From Rubripirellula obstinata (lineage in GTDB: Bacteria; Planctomycetota; Planctomycetia; Pirellulales; Pirellulaceae): a stretch of 64,000 bases of DNA. Where the stretch lies: the NCBI RefSeq assembly GCF_001642955.1, contig NZ_LWSK01000010.1:29769-93768 (forward strand). The letters are read 5' to 3'. Positions 17,749-27,900 of the stretch are shown in pieces (position 1 is the stretch's first letter; every line of letters starts with the position of its first letter). Made by a program: the position numbers and the translations under genes. The notes beneath the pieces are model-generated. The model saw nothing but the letters and a program-made list of their open reading frames with translations. It had not been told where the DNA came from and did not search any database.

Positions 17749-19383
17749 ATGACGCAAAAAAAAATCGACTCCGAACACTTCCTGAAGATTGTCGCCAAGA
17801 GCGGCATCGTTGATCCTAAGGCGCTTGACCGCCTGGTGGGAAAGGTGCGCGAAAAACTCGATGGTCGATTGCCCAGCGATCCAAGGAAACTTGCCGCTCT
17901 GTTCGAGAAAAAGAAATTGATCACACCGTGGCACTCCGAAAAACTGCTGGCGGGAAAGTATAAAGGTTTCTTTTTAGGCAAACACAAACTGCTCGGTCAC
18001 ATCGGTACCGGCGGAATGAGCAGCGTCTATCTGGCTGAACACATTCGCATGGGCGACCGACGTGCGATCAAGGTGATGCCCAAAAGCCGCGTTGCCGATG
18101 CAACTTACTTGGCCCGATTTCAACTGGAAGCCAAAGCGATCGCTTCGCTGAATCATCCCAACATTGTGCTGGCCTACGACATCGATAACGAAGGTGATGT
18201 CCATTACATTGTCATGGAACATGTCGATGGATTGGATTTGCAACAACTGGTCAAACGTGACGGTGCCCTCGACTTCTCCACCGCTGCCGACATTATCGCT
18301 CAAGCAGCAAGAGGCTTACAGCATGCGCACAGCAAAGGTGTCATTCATCGGGACGTCAAACCGGCCAACTTGTTGGTGGATCCCGACGGTGTGGTCAAGC
18401 TGTTGGACATGGGACTGGCACTGGTTGCGTCTGGGGAAGAAGAATCATTGACGGTCGTCAATAACGAAAATGTTTTGGGAACGGCAGACTACTTGGCACC
18501 CGAACAGGCTCTCAACAGTCATACCGTCGATCATCGTGCTGACATTTATGGCTTGGGTTGCACCTTGTATTTTCTGCTGACAGGAAAGCCGCCGTTCTCT
18601 GATGGAACCCTGGCTCAACGTATCGCTAAACATCAAACGGAAATGCCACCACCGATTTGTTTGCATCGTCCAGATTGCCCGGGCGAATTGGATGGCGTCT
18701 GCGTCAAGATGATCCAAAAGGATCCCAAGTACCGTTACCAAAACGCGGCCGACGTTGCCGAAGTGTTGGAAAGGTTTGCGGCGGCAGTTCCCAAGGGCGC
18801 AAAAATTTCAGTCGGCTTGGGTCAGCAAGTCGATCCGTTTGGCGATTCTTCGTCAATCTCGTTGGATGATCTTCAGCGTCTTTCGGGAATCGGTAGCGAT
18901 ACCGTTAGCAACAAGAACGAAGAAACGCTTGCGGAATCGCGTAGTCGAATTCTGCGGGAAGGCGGCATCAGCAGCGGTGACAGCGGTCGATTGGTGGACG
19001 TCAAACTTCGCTCTGATAGTTTGGGCGGCAGTTTTTTGGATCTGCAGTTGGAATCTGGGTATCGTCCAAATTCCCAAGTGGGCAAAAACGACAAGCAATT
19101 TGATTCCTCCAAGTCGGGTGCGTCTGAGGTCCACCGGAGTGTCAGCAGCGTCAGCAGTTTGTCTGGGTCCGCCGACGGGAAATCAACCGTCAGTTTGGAT
19201 CGTCACGCCAGTCGATCCGGTCTGTCTCATTCGGGCAGTCGAGGTTCTGGGAAAACTTCTGGGAAAACGTCTGGGAAAAAAAAGTATGGTGGAATGAACC
19301 CCTGGTTGATCGGGACTTTGGTGACGGTACTGTTTTTTGTCGCCGCTGCGATCGGATTTTTTCTCGCCAGAGTGACCAGCTAG
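17749..19383 (+). CDS. Membrane-anchored Hanks-type Ser/Thr protein kinase
   Basis: A 544-residue kinase. Residues 1-75 are a small N-terminal domain (FLKIVAKSGIVDPKALDRLV...KKKLITPWHSEKLLAGKYKGF), a module common before planctomycete kinases. The kinase domain (about 80-340) has the glycine loop IGTGGMSSVY (about 86), ATP-lysine Lys108 (RRAIKVM), HRDVKPANL with catalytic Asp202, DMGLA with Asp220 in place of DFG, and GTADYLAPEQA. Then follow a Ser/Gly-rich linker and a C-terminal membrane anchor (WLIGTLVTVLFFVAAAIGFFLA), leaving almost nothing outside. I start at ATG 17749; 60 open codons upstream look untranslated. The stop codon is followed at once by the ATG of the acyltransferase gene, so the kinase may regulate lipid synthesis, though only gene order suggests this. 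Confidence 0.9.
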   Translation: MTQKKIDSEHFLKIVAKSGIVDPKALDRLVGKVREKLDGRLPSDPRKLAALFEKKKLITPWHSEKLLAGKYKGFFLGKHKLLGHIGTGGMSSVYLAEHIRMGDRRAIKVMPKSRVADATYLARFQLEAKAIASLNHPNIVLAYDIDNEGDVHYIVMEHVDGLDLQQLVKRDGALDFSTAADIIAQAARGLQHAHSKGVIHRDVKPANLLVDPDGVVKLLDMGLALVASGEEESLTVVNNENVLGTADYLAPEQALNSHTVDHRADIYGLGCTLYFLLTGKPPFSDGTLAQRIAKHQTEMPPPICLHRPDCPGELDGVCVKMIQKDPKYRYQNAADVAEVLERFAAAVPKGAKISVGLGQQVDPFGDSSSISLDDLQRLSGIGSDTVSNKNEETLAESRSRILREGGISSGDSGRLVDVKLRSDSLGGSFLDLQLESGYRPNSQVGKNDKQFDSSKSGASEVHRSVSSVSSLSGSADGKSTVSLDRHASRSGLSHSGSRGSGKTSGKTSGKKKYGGMNPWLIGTLVTVLFFVAAAIGFFLARVTS

Positions 19384-20655
19384 ATGAGTGTTGTTCTTAC
19401 GAGGCCCTACGAATTTGTCGGGCCTCATCGCGGCAACCTCTGGCCGTCACTAATTCAGGCTCTTCGGATCGTTGATTGGTACCTCGCCAAGAAAGAAGGT
19501 GTGGTCGATTACGATTTGCGAGGCATGCATCATTGGCAACAATCGTTGCAACGCGGCGATGGGATTTTGTTGGCACCGAATCATTGTCGGTACGCCGACC
19601 CGTTGGTCATCGGCAAGCCTGCTAGGCAGTTAGGGACGCACGTCTTTGCGATGGCGTCTTGGCATTTGTTTAACACCGGATTTTTTGATTCGTTTGCGAT
19701 TCGCAAAATGGGTGGCTTTAGCATTCATCGCGAAGCGTCGGATCGGCAATCGCTGGAAACCGCAATCTCGATCTTAGCCACCGCCGAACGTCCACTGATC
19801 CTATTCCCCGAAGGCACGACCAACCGAACCAACGATGTGCTGAAGCCGTTGCTTGATGGTGTCGCATTCATCGCACGAACTGCCGCCAGGCGAAGGTCCA
19901 AAGTGGATCAAGGTAAAGTTGTGATGCATCCGATGGCACTAAAATACTTGTGCGTCGGTGACGCCAAACCTTGGGCCGAGCAACAGCTTTCGCAAATGGA
20001 AACGCAACTTGGATGGTCAGGTAAGAATCATCAAGGCTTCAACGATCGCACCGTGTTGCAGCGGACTGTCGCGTTGGCCGAAGCCATGCTGTCGCTAAAA
20101 GAGATCGAACACTTCGGGCATTCGGTCAGCGGCCCGCTGCCGAACCGTCGCGATGCATTGATCGACCACTTGCTGACAACAGGCGAATCTCGCTTGGCTT
20201 TGGGCGACGACAAAAATGACAAGATGAATGTTCGTGATCGAGTGCGTGCGATTCGATCCGAAGTTGTATCGCGTCAATTTGGTCCTCGTGATCAGTCCGT
20301 GCAGCATAATGTTGCAAGTTTTGATCAGGCCAGCTTGCAGCAAGAAGCAGACAATGCGAATTTGGCGCAAGAATTATTGTCTTATCCCGATTCGTATCTG
20401 CAGGGTGACGAAGTGACGGACACCCGCATTGTCGAAACGATTCAGCGGATGCAAGAAACATTCTTGGGGAAAGCCAACGTCGAGATTCCGTTGAAAGTCG
20501 TGATTCAGTGTGACGAAGCCATCGAAGTTCCCGCCGCCAAAGCACCGCGTGGCGAAACGGATCCTTTGATGCAGCAATTGGACCAGCGGCTACGATCCAT
20601 GGTGAACGCGTTGTCAACCGAAGCAAGAACAGCAACCCAAGCCGGAATGGCTTAA
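19384..20655 (+). CDS. PlsC-type 1-acylglycerol-phosphate acyltransferase family protein
   Basis: A 423-residue protein with the acyltransferase motifs of the PlsC family: LLAPNHCRYADPL (an NHx4D variant of the catalytic HX4D, His-Cys-Arg-Tyr-Ala-Asp), GGFSIHREASDRQ and LILFPEGTTNRTNDV. Such enzymes attach the second acyl chain to lysophosphatidic acid at the membrane, or acylate related lipids. About 200 residues after the acyltransferase core (from about residue 220) are specific to this protein and lack membrane segments. It starts directly after the kinase stop codon and is followed 13 bases later by ald, so a three-gene transcript is likely. Confidence 0.85.
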   Translation: MSVVLTRPYEFVGPHRGNLWPSLIQALRIVDWYLAKKEGVVDYDLRGMHHWQQSLQRGDGILLAPNHCRYADPLVIGKPARQLGTHVFAMASWHLFNTGFFDSFAIRKMGGFSIHREASDRQSLETAISILATAERPLILFPEGTTNRTNDVLKPLLDGVAFIARTAARRRSKVDQGKVVMHPMALKYLCVGDAKPWAEQQLSQMETQLGWSGKNHQGFNDRTVLQRTVALAEAMLSLKEIEHFGHSVSGPLPNRRDALIDHLLTTGESRLALGDDKNDKMNVRDRVRAIRSEVVSRQFGPRDQSVQHNVASFDQASLQQEADNANLAQELLSYPDSYLQGDEVTDTRIVETIQRMQETFLGKANVEIPLKVVIQCDEAIEVPAAKAPRGETDPLMQQLDQRLRSMVNALSTEARTATQAGMA

Positions 20656-20668
20656 AAGGATCTTAGAA

Positions 20669-21772
20669 ATGATTGTAGGTATCCCCAGTGAAGTCAAATC
20701 CGATGAGTATCGGATTGCAATGTTGCCGGTCGGTGTAGAGGAATTGGTGCGACGTGGTCATCAAGTGATTGTGCAAGCGGGTGCCGGTCTTGGCAGCGGA
20801 TTAGCAGATCACGATTATTTGCGGGCTGGTGCAGAATTGGTTGCCGGTGGCAGCGATGTGTTTGAACGCGCGGACTTGATCATCAAAGTCAAGGAACCGC
20901 AACCGAGTGAGTTTGACCTGATCCGTTCGGGCCAGTTGCTGTTCACCTACTTTCACTTTGCCGCCAGTCGTGAATTGACCGATGCGATGGTCGATAGCGG
21001 ATCCAGTTGTCTGGCTTACGAAACGCTGCGCGACGCCAAGGGACGTTTGCCGTTGTTGACGCCAATGAGCGAAGTAGCCGGGCGAATGAGCATTCAACAA
21101 GGTGCGAAGTATTTAGAGAAGCCGCAAATGGGTCGTGGGATTTTGCTTGGCGGGATTCCCGGTGTCGCGCCAGCTCACATTACCGTTTTGGGTGGCGGCG
21201 TGGTCGGTGCCAACGCCGCTCGGATCGCTGCAGGGTTCCAGGCGGATGTTGTCATCCTTGACGTTGACTTGGATCGGCTGCGGTATCTCGATGACGTCAT
21301 GCCGGCCAACGTCAACACGTTATTCAGTGACCGGTATAACGTTCTGGAACAGCTCGAGCGCGCGGACTTGGTCATTGGGTCGGTGTTAATTCCCGGAGCG
21401 AAGGCTCCGCAATTGGTCCTTGCCGAAGATCTGTCGCGTATGAAACCTGGCAGCGTCATCATCGACATTGCCGTTGACCAAGGTGGTTGCATTGAAACAA
21501 GCAGACCCACGACTCACAGCGATCCAACCTTTGTCGTCGACGAAGTCGTTCACTACTGCGTCGCCAACATGCCAGGCGCGGTCGGCCGGACCAGCACGTT
21601 CGGACTGTGCAACGCAACCTTGCCATGGGTCTTGCGACTCGCCGATTCAGGATTGCGAGCAGCGATCGATAGTTCACGACCGCTGCGAGCGTCGCTCAAC
21701 ATTCACCAAGGTAAGGTCACCAACAAAGCGGTTGCCGGTGCCTTTGACTTGCCATTTGATTCGATGGAATAG
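20669..21772 (+). CDS. ald: Alanine dehydrogenase
   Basis: A 367-residue NAD-dependent L-alanine dehydrogenase that interconverts alanine and pyruvate plus ammonia. The sequence starts MIVGIPSEVKSDEYRIAMLP, as in the family, and carries the two catalytic residues in their expected places: Lys75 (LIIKVKEPQ) and His96 (LFTYFHFAAS). The NAD-binding loop is VLGGGVVGANAARIAAGF, and VDQGGCIETSRPTTH and YCVANMPGAVGRTST follow. AAAGGA lies before the ATG as a ribosome-binding site. The length is standard. It links nitrogen to the pyruvate pool, and the pyruvate kinase gene lies a short distance away in opposite orientation. Confidence 0.97.
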   Translation: MIVGIPSEVKSDEYRIAMLPVGVEELVRRGHQVIVQAGAGLGSGLADHDYLRAGAELVAGGSDVFERADLIIKVKEPQPSEFDLIRSGQLLFTYFHFAASRELTDAMVDSGSSCLAYETLRDAKGRLPLLTPMSEVAGRMSIQQGAKYLEKPQMGRGILLGGIPGVAPAHITVLGGGVVGANAARIAAGFQADVVILDVDLDRLRYLDDVMPANVNTLFSDRYNVLEQLERADLVIGSVLIPGAKAPQLVLAEDLSRMKPGSVIIDIAVDQGGCIETSRPTTHSDPTFVVDEVVHYCVANMPGAVGRTSTFGLCNATLPWVLRLADSGLRAAIDSSRPLRASLNIHQGKVTNKAVAGAFDLPFDSME

Positions 21773-21813
21773 CTCTAAATCGTTTAACCGCGTGGAGCGC
21801 TTTTTAAATTGAT

Positions 21814-21902
21814 GTAGGCCGGAACAAGCTTTGCGCAGTTCCGGCAATCCGACAGTAGTACAATGCAATTGCCGGAACTGCGCTGCGCTTGTTCCGGCCT
21901 AC
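21814..21902. repeat. REP-like palindromic repeat, family A, copy 2
   Basis: An 89-base inverted repeat with the same arms as the copy at 8593-8690 (GTAGGCCGGAACAAGC at the left, its complement at the right) and near-identical inner arms CGCAGTTCCGGCAAT / ATTGCCGGAACTGCG. It sits just after ald and could also serve as its transcript end. Confidence 0.85.
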
Positions 21903-21916
21903 ACAAACGCTCAATC

Positions 21917-21968
21917 GTTTAACCGCGTGGGCATCGCCCCGCGCGTTCGGCCCCGCGCGACCTCGCGA
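21917..21968. repeat. Half-element of palindromic family B
   Basis: Starts GTTTAACCGCGTGGGCATCG and continues through CCCCGCGCG, the left arm of the family seen complete at 49130-49263 and 57910-58044. The right arm is degenerate. A still shorter scrap (GTTTAACCGCGTGGAGCGC) lies at about 21782. Confidence 0.7.
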
Positions 21969-21998
21969 ATCAACAATCTCACACGCACAGAACACACG

Positions 21999-22385
21999 AT
22001 GCACATCATTCGACTCAGGCGACCTTGGACAAGAGACTCTGTGGACTCGTCCGGCGATCTGCATACCGATTCAAAGGCGGACGTGCCGGATTCGGATCTG
22101 TCAAATACGTCGGATAAAAAAATCTATCGGCGGTCTTTCAACCGCCCGACCGGCCTAAGCGAACAAGCACGCGTTTTCTTGGCCATTAGTCAATGGCAAG
22201 GAAGTTTGCAAAGTTTGCAAGTCAATAAGAAGGCAATCGAGTGGAACGATCCGATGGAAACCCCGCTTCGGGTTGAGATCACCAAGCAGCTTGAATTGTC
22301 CAACAAGATTGAAATTCAGATTGCAAAATCTGGCGATCAATCACCGCTGTTGTGCGGAACCGTTCACATTGAAATTGACGATTGA
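21999..22385 (+). CDS. Hypothetical protein
   Basis: A 128-residue protein I do not recognise. The N-terminal 45 residues are basic and polar (HIIRLRRPWTRDS). The middle has SEQARVFLAISQWQGSLQSL, which looks like one amphipathic helix. The C-terminus alternates as in a small beta-rich domain (LRVEITKQLELSNKIEIQIA...LLCGTVHIEID). No signal peptide or membrane segment. The longer reading frame begins inside repeat A, so I use ATG 21999. It is convergent with pyk, with a 32-base gap. Confidence 0.5.
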   Translation: MHIIRLRRPWTRDSVDSSGDLHTDSKADVPDSDLSNTSDKKIYRRSFNRPTGLSEQARVFLAISQWQGSLQSLQVNKKAIEWNDPMETPLRVEITKQLELSNKIEIQIAKSGDQSPLLCGTVHIEIDD

Positions 22386-22417
22386 TCACGGAACGTTGTT
22401 GCTGTTTTATGCGAACG

Positions 22418-23893
22418 CTATTTAACCGTATGCACCACCACTGAATTGTGAACTTTTTCGATCAGCTTGGTGCCAGTCATGAATACGACGCGGTCACCTG
22501 TTTTTAGCAAATCGTTTTCTTTGCCCCAGTTAGACATCGCTTGGATGAACTCGGTGGGTTCGCCAACTGATTCGACGTGGAACGGTTTAATGCCCCACAT
22601 CAAATTCATCCGACGCAGCGTTCCGACTGATTCGCTGACGCCCAATGTCGGGATGATTGAACGGCTTTGGCTCTTTACCCATGCGGTGTTTCCACTGCGA
22701 GTTGCAATGACCACCAACTTCGCACCAATCGATTCGGCAACGTTTGTCGCTGCTTCGGTCATCGCCGACGTCACTTCGTGGACGCGTCCGACTCTGCGGT
22801 GTTGTTTTTGACCGAACGATATGCTGGTTGACGTTAAGTCATTCTCGGTGCAGCACATGATATGGTTCATGGTCTGCAGAGCTTTGACGGGGTGATCGCC
22901 GATCGCCGTTTCACCGCTTAACATGCAAGCGTCGGCACCGTCCAGAATCGCGTTGGCAACATCGCTGACTTCGGCGCGTGTTGGGCGACTGTGATGGTGC
23001 ATCGATTCCAGCATTTGTGTCGCCACGATGACGGGTTTGATTCGGCTGCGGCAAACTCGAATGATGCGTTTCTGTGCGACGGGTGTTTCCGCGATGTCGA
23101 TTTCGACGCCCAAGTCACCTCGGGCAACCATGATCGCATCGGTTGCGTCGACGATTTCTTCCAGGCATTGAAGCGCTTCGGGCTTTTCGATCTTGGCAAC
23201 AATAATGGCTTTGGAATCGTGTTCATCTAATAGTTTTCGCAGCGAGTGGACGTCTTCGGGTGATCGGACAAAAGACAAGCTGATGATGTCCACTTCGTTT
23301 TTGGCGGCCCAAATTGCGTTATCGATATCGCGAGGCAGCATGGCCAGGACGGACAGCTTGACGCCGGGTAGGTTGATGCCTTGGCGAGACCGGATCGCGC
23401 CGCCTCCGGTCACCACACACTCGGCTCGTTGCTCGGTAGCCTGAGTGACCCGCAGCGATACCAATCCGTCGGCCAGCATGACTCGGTCGCCGACTTCCAA
23501 TTCAGAAATCAAATTTTCATAGGTGCTGGTCAGTTCAAGTTCGCTTGGTGAGTCGTCACCGGCGACGAAGGAGACTGTCATTCCTTCGTCCAGTTGCAGC
23601 GGTTCTGTAACAAGCTGACCCAGTCGGATTTTGGGTCCGGCCAAATCGACCAGCACCGCTGCGTGGAAATCCGCTTCGGCCGATGCTTGGCGAACATTGT
23701 CCAGGGTTTGTTGGTGGGCAGCCCGATCTCCGTGGGCGGTGTTGATGCGAAACACGTCGGCACCGGCCTGGATCAGCTTGGTAATCATTTCCACCGAGTC
23801 GGACGCGGGGCCCAACGTGGCAACGATTTTGGTACACGCTTCACCGGCAAAAGGGCGTTTTTTGGGAATCGATGGAGCAGCAAATGGAGGCAT
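22418..23893 (-). CDS. pyk: Pyruvate kinase
   Basis: A 491-residue pyruvate kinase, converting phosphoenolpyruvate and ADP to pyruvate and ATP. Seen: CTKIVATLGPASDS at the start, DVFRINTAHGDR (usual form FRLNFSHG, so Asn-Thr-Ala replaces Asn-Phe-Ser), VDLAGPKIRLGQL, the B domain (about 85-180), IVAKIEKPEAL with the catalytic lysine, MVARGDLGVEID, VATQMLESM, and a C-terminal allosteric domain ending GTKLIEKVHNSVVVHTV. Full length. It stands alone, convergent with the small hypothetical gene and divergent from the SDR gene. Confidence 0.95.
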   Translation of the reverse strand: MPPFAAPSIPKKRPFAGEACTKIVATLGPASDSVEMITKLIQAGADVFRINTAHGDRAAHQQTLDNVRQASAEADFHAAVLVDLAGPKIRLGQLVTEPLQLDEGMTVSFVAGDDSPSELELTSTYENLISELEVGDRVMLADGLVSLRVTQATEQRAECVVTGGGAIRSRQGINLPGVKLSVLAMLPRDIDNAIWAAKNEVDIISLSFVRSPEDVHSLRKLLDEHDSKAIIVAKIEKPEALQCLEEIVDATDAIMVARGDLGVEIDIAETPVAQKRIIRVCRSRIKPVIVATQMLESMHHHSRPTRAEVSDVANAILDGADACMLSGETAIGDHPVKALQTMNHIMCCTENDLTSTSISFGQKQHRRVGRVHEVTSAMTEAATNVAESIGAKLVVIATRSGNTAWVKSQSRSIIPTLGVSESVGTLRRMNLMWGIKPFHVESVGEPTEFIQAMSNWGKENDLLKTGDRVVFMTGTKLIEKVHNSVVVHTVK

Positions 23894-24002
23894 CGTTTAG
23901 CTTTTGCAGAGCGTGGAATAGATGGGGAAAGTTTCAGAGATTACAGTAGGGTTACGGTCTTCGATCCAAGAGGTTATCCGAGAAACTGAGATTTCAAACA
24001 AG

Positions 24003-24818
24003 ATGAACGATGTGAATAAGGTCGCTGTGGTGACGGGAGGCTCTGCGGGGTTGGGCTTTTTGATCGCTCAAGCTCTGCTTCGACAAGACTACTTTGTCGT
24101 AATCGTGGGACGTAGCGAAGAACGACTCCGCGAAGCCGCCCGGCAATTAGAGGCTGGATCGGTCAAAGGTGTCGCCTTCCAGGTTGCTGATGTTACCGTT
24201 TCGTCGGACGCAAAATTAGTCTTTGATGAAGTTTTGAAGAATCAAGGGCGACTCGATGTCCTGGTGAACTGTGTCGGGCAAAGTGATCGCGGGCAAATTG
24301 CGACACTGACGGTCGATCGACTTAACGAACTGATCAATCAAAACGTCGTCTCAGCAATGCTGTGCTGCCAGTCAGCAATAGAGTTGCTTGAAAAGTCCGG
24401 TGGAGTCATTGTCAACATCGGTTCGCTAGCCGCAAAAGTCAGTCCGCGTTTTCTAGGCGGTTACGCGATCGCCAAACACGCGCTCGCTGCCATGACGGGA
24501 CAAATGAGACTGGAGCTGAGACCCAAGGGCATTCACGTCGGTCTCGTCAATCCAGGCCCGATCCGTCGCAGCGATGCGGGCAGTCGTTACGACAACCAAC
24601 TCGATGCAAGTTTGCCGGATCAGGCCAAAAAACCTGGCGCGGGAGCACGGATTTCTGGACTCGATCCGCAACGAGTCGTCAACCAGGTCCTCCGCATGAT
24701 CCGCAAACGCAAACCAGACATCCTGATACCCGGCTATTTGCGATACCTAATCGCCGCTGGCCAAGCCACGCCACGTTTCGGCGATTGGTTGCTGATGAAA
24801 TTCACTTCGGGAAAGTAG
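24003..24818 (+). CDS. Short-chain dehydrogenase/reductase
   Basis: A 271-residue SDR of the classical type. NAD(P)-binding TGGSAGLGFLIAQAL (TGxxxGxG), then NCVGQSD in place of the usual NNAG, the catalytic serine in GSLAAKVSP and YAIAKHA (Tyr and Lys of YxxxK). The C-terminus has a hydrophobic/basic end (ILIPGYLRYLIAAGQ). The exact substrate cannot be read. I begin at ATG 24003 because the Rossmann fold starts there; the frame is open 27 codons further. It precedes the large surface protein by about 100 bases. Confidence 0.85.
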   Translation: MNDVNKVAVVTGGSAGLGFLIAQALLRQDYFVVIVGRSEERLREAARQLEAGSVKGVAFQVADVTVSSDAKLVFDEVLKNQGRLDVLVNCVGQSDRGQIATLTVDRLNELINQNVVSAMLCCQSAIELLEKSGGVIVNIGSLAAKVSPRFLGGYAIAKHALAAMTGQMRLELRPKGIHVGLVNPGPIRRSDAGSRYDNQLDASLPDQAKKPGAGARISGLDPQRVVNQVLRMIRKRKPDILIPGYLRYLIAAGQATPRFGDWLLMKFTSGK

Positions 24819-24872
24819 CCAAAGGCGACTCTGATTTCTGCGGAACCAAACTGCGTTGAAAACGTCTATACT

Positions 24873-24890
24873 GTTGTTTTGCAAAACAAC
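24873..24890. promoter_or_regulatory. 18-base perfect palindrome before the surface-protein gene
   Basis: GTTGTTTTGCAAAACAAC is a perfect inverted repeat 28 bases before the ATG at 24918. It directly follows TATACT (24867-24872), which could be a -10 box, so it would overlap the start of transcription as an operator would. No good -35 box is seen. The 12-base core GTTTTGCAAAAC also occurs between thiO and the Rossmann protein gene at about 15537. Confidence 0.35.
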
Positions 24891-24917
24891 TGTTCTTCTT
24901 GACGTTTAGGTTAGCTG

Positions 24918-27900
24918 ATGAGATCGTACCATCGTCGCCAAAAAACCGTTCGTAATCGCCGACGGCTGAGATGCGAATCGCTTGAAAGTCGTCGCTTGTT
25001 GGCAGCTTCGCTGGGATTTGATTCAGTTGGATTCGACACCGATAGTTCCTTGGCGGAAGGCGAAGATCAGACGTTTGTCGTCACGACGCTGGATGACGAA
25101 CTCGATCAGAATCCGGGTGACGACTTGTCGGACCTAAGTCTGCGAGAAGCGATTTCGTTAGCAAACCAGCTTGCAGGCCGTGACACGATTTCGTTCGCCA
25201 ACGGGTTGACGGGAACGATCGAATTCGAGGTTGGTCTGGGGCAGCTATTGATCGATGATCCCGTCGATCTAATTGGGCCAGGTGCCGATGCAATCACGCT
25301 GAATGCGATGAACAATTCGCGAGTGATCCAGTTGTCGGCCAATGCTGGTGATGTTCGGATCGAAGGCTTAACTCTGACCGGTGGACGCACGACCGCTGAT
25401 CTAGCCGGTGGTGCTGGGATTCGATCACTATCGACGGGGATGTTGACGATTGATGGTGTCGTGATCACTGGCAACAATACCTTTGGTCAGGGAGCTGCCG
25501 GCGCGGGGGTGATTTCCGGTTTTTCGATTGCCGACCGAGATAATCCCGGCAGCTTAACCGTGATCGATTCGGTGATCTCCAACAACCAAACAGGCAGCTT
25601 GTTCGCCGGTGGTGGTGGAGTGTTTTCTGGTGGTGGAACGCTGACGATCTCGGGCAGCACCGTTTCGGGAAACCAAACCCAGGGCGAGAGTGCGATCGGT
25701 GGCGGTATCTACACCACCAACACCGTCGTCACAATTACAGACTCAACCATCAGCGGCAACTCGACCAGGGGAATCAATTCAAGCGGCGGTGGCTTGGCGA
25801 TTCAAAACAGTACCTTGGATATTCAATCCAGCACAATCTCAGGCAACACCACCGCTGAGCAAGATTCACTCGGCGGTGGCATCTTTGCGCGGCGAACCGA
25901 CGTCACCCTGATCAACAGCACGATTTCAGGGAATACCGCTACAATAGAAAATGGTGGTGGCTTGTATGCGTCGCGAGGAACGGTTGACATCAACCACAGC
26001 ACCATCACGGGCAACCAGTCCGGTGGAAACGGTGGCGGTGTCGCGGTACCAGAAACTGCTAGCCAAGTTGTACTGACCGCTGTTCATTCCATCATCGCCG
26101 CCAACACCGACACGGCCGGCACCGCACCTGATTTGTTGGTCGGTGATTCGCTTGACACAGCCGGTTCGGTGACGTTCAGTTTGATCGGCAACAATGCTGG
26201 GACTGGGCTAACCGAATCACAATCGGTTGACCCCAGTTCCGGTAATCTGGTCGGCGATTCAAGCGGCAGTGGTCTGATCGACCCGTTGCTCGGCGATCTG
26301 GCTGATAACGGTGGTCCGACGCTGACGCATTCGTTGCTAGGCGGAAGCCCCGCAATCGACGCGGGAGATACCAATTTCCCGAACCCACCAACCGAACCCA
26401 GTGAAACGACCGATCAACGCGGTGACGGGTTCCCCAGAGTCATCAATGACCGAATCGATATTGGATCCTTCGAATTCTCGACGATCGTTTCGACGCCTAC
26501 TTTAGACTTTGGCGATGCCAGCGGTGACTACGCCGTCTTGGCATCCGATGACGGAGCCCGGCATGTTGTGTCATCATTGTTTCTGGGAAATCAGGTCGAT
26601 GCAGAAGTTGACGGACAGGTTTCCGCAACCGCCGACGGTGATGGCTCCGACGATGATGGTCTGATCGCGATCAGCGATTTTGTGACCTCCGCTAGCAGCA
26701 GCACGACGGCCGCTTACCTAGTCACAGCGTCCGAAGCGGGGCGTTTGGACGGTTGGATTGACTTCAATCAAGATGGCGATTGGTTGGACGCAGGCGAACA
26801 GATCTTTGCCAGTGTCGATGTGACCGCCGGATCAAACACCCTGCCCTTCTCTATTCCCGCTGGTGCAAATTCCGGGACCACCTTTGCTAGATTCCGCATC
26901 AGCACCGCAGGCGGTTTGTCGCCGCTTGGTCAAGCAGATGACGGTGAAGTCGAAGACTATCAAGTAACGTTGCTTGATGGCTCGGCAACACCCAACGTTG
27001 GCATACAGTTTTCCGGTGATCAAACAAGCGTTGCGACCGAGTCGGGTGAAGCGGTTGTTCGGATCGGGACGGTGGAAGTTTTTCGTGCTCCGTTAACGGC
27101 CACCGGAACACTCACGTTGACCGGTGCGGAGGAAGACACGACTTTGACCGTCAACGTTGTCGACGGAATCGATCTTCCCAACGGCGGACTCAGCATCGTC
27201 GGTGGTGCGGGCAGCAACACGTTGTCGGTCGTCGGCGATGGTGGTGCAATCGATTTCACCTCCGCCAATATCAATGTGACCGGTTTTGGAACTCTCGATC
27301 TATCCAATCCTGATTTGAATACCGTCACGATTGATGCGCCGACCATTCAAGCCTGGTCGCCCGCCACCGCACGGCTTTCCATCTTATTGGGGGAAACGAC
27401 ACCGGCGTCTGATGGTAGCACCGACTTCGACACGCTGATCGTTTCCGACGCGGAGGATTGGTTGATGGCGGATCCGGTCACGGTCGACGGCCAGTTCCGG
27501 TTAACTGCCGAAACTATTGATGGCGGCGGAGAAACAATCGAGGTTAGCAAGCCAGCGGTTTGGCAAAACGTGTTGCAAATTAACGATGTCAACAACAACG
27601 GCACAGTCACAGCCTTGGACGCACTTCAAATCATCAACGAATTGGCGCGAGGAACGTTTTCAGATCCAGATACTGGAATTTTGTTAGACCCGCTGACGAT
27701 CAGTGATTTCCCCGGTCGGTACTTTGACCAAAATGGTGACGGACGAATTACCGCATTGGACGCGCTGCGAGTCATTAATGAGTTGGCACGTCAAGCCGAC
27801 AATTCAGCAACCGACAGTGAATTTGAAGGGGAACTCGTTTCCGGTTTGACCGAAGCCCAGCAACTGCCCGTTCGAAACGAGGTCAGCGAAAGTCAGCAAG

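Noticed and set aside
21831..21998. Longer N-terminus for the small hypothetical gene
   Set aside because: This part is translated from repeats A and B, which are non-coding elsewhere.
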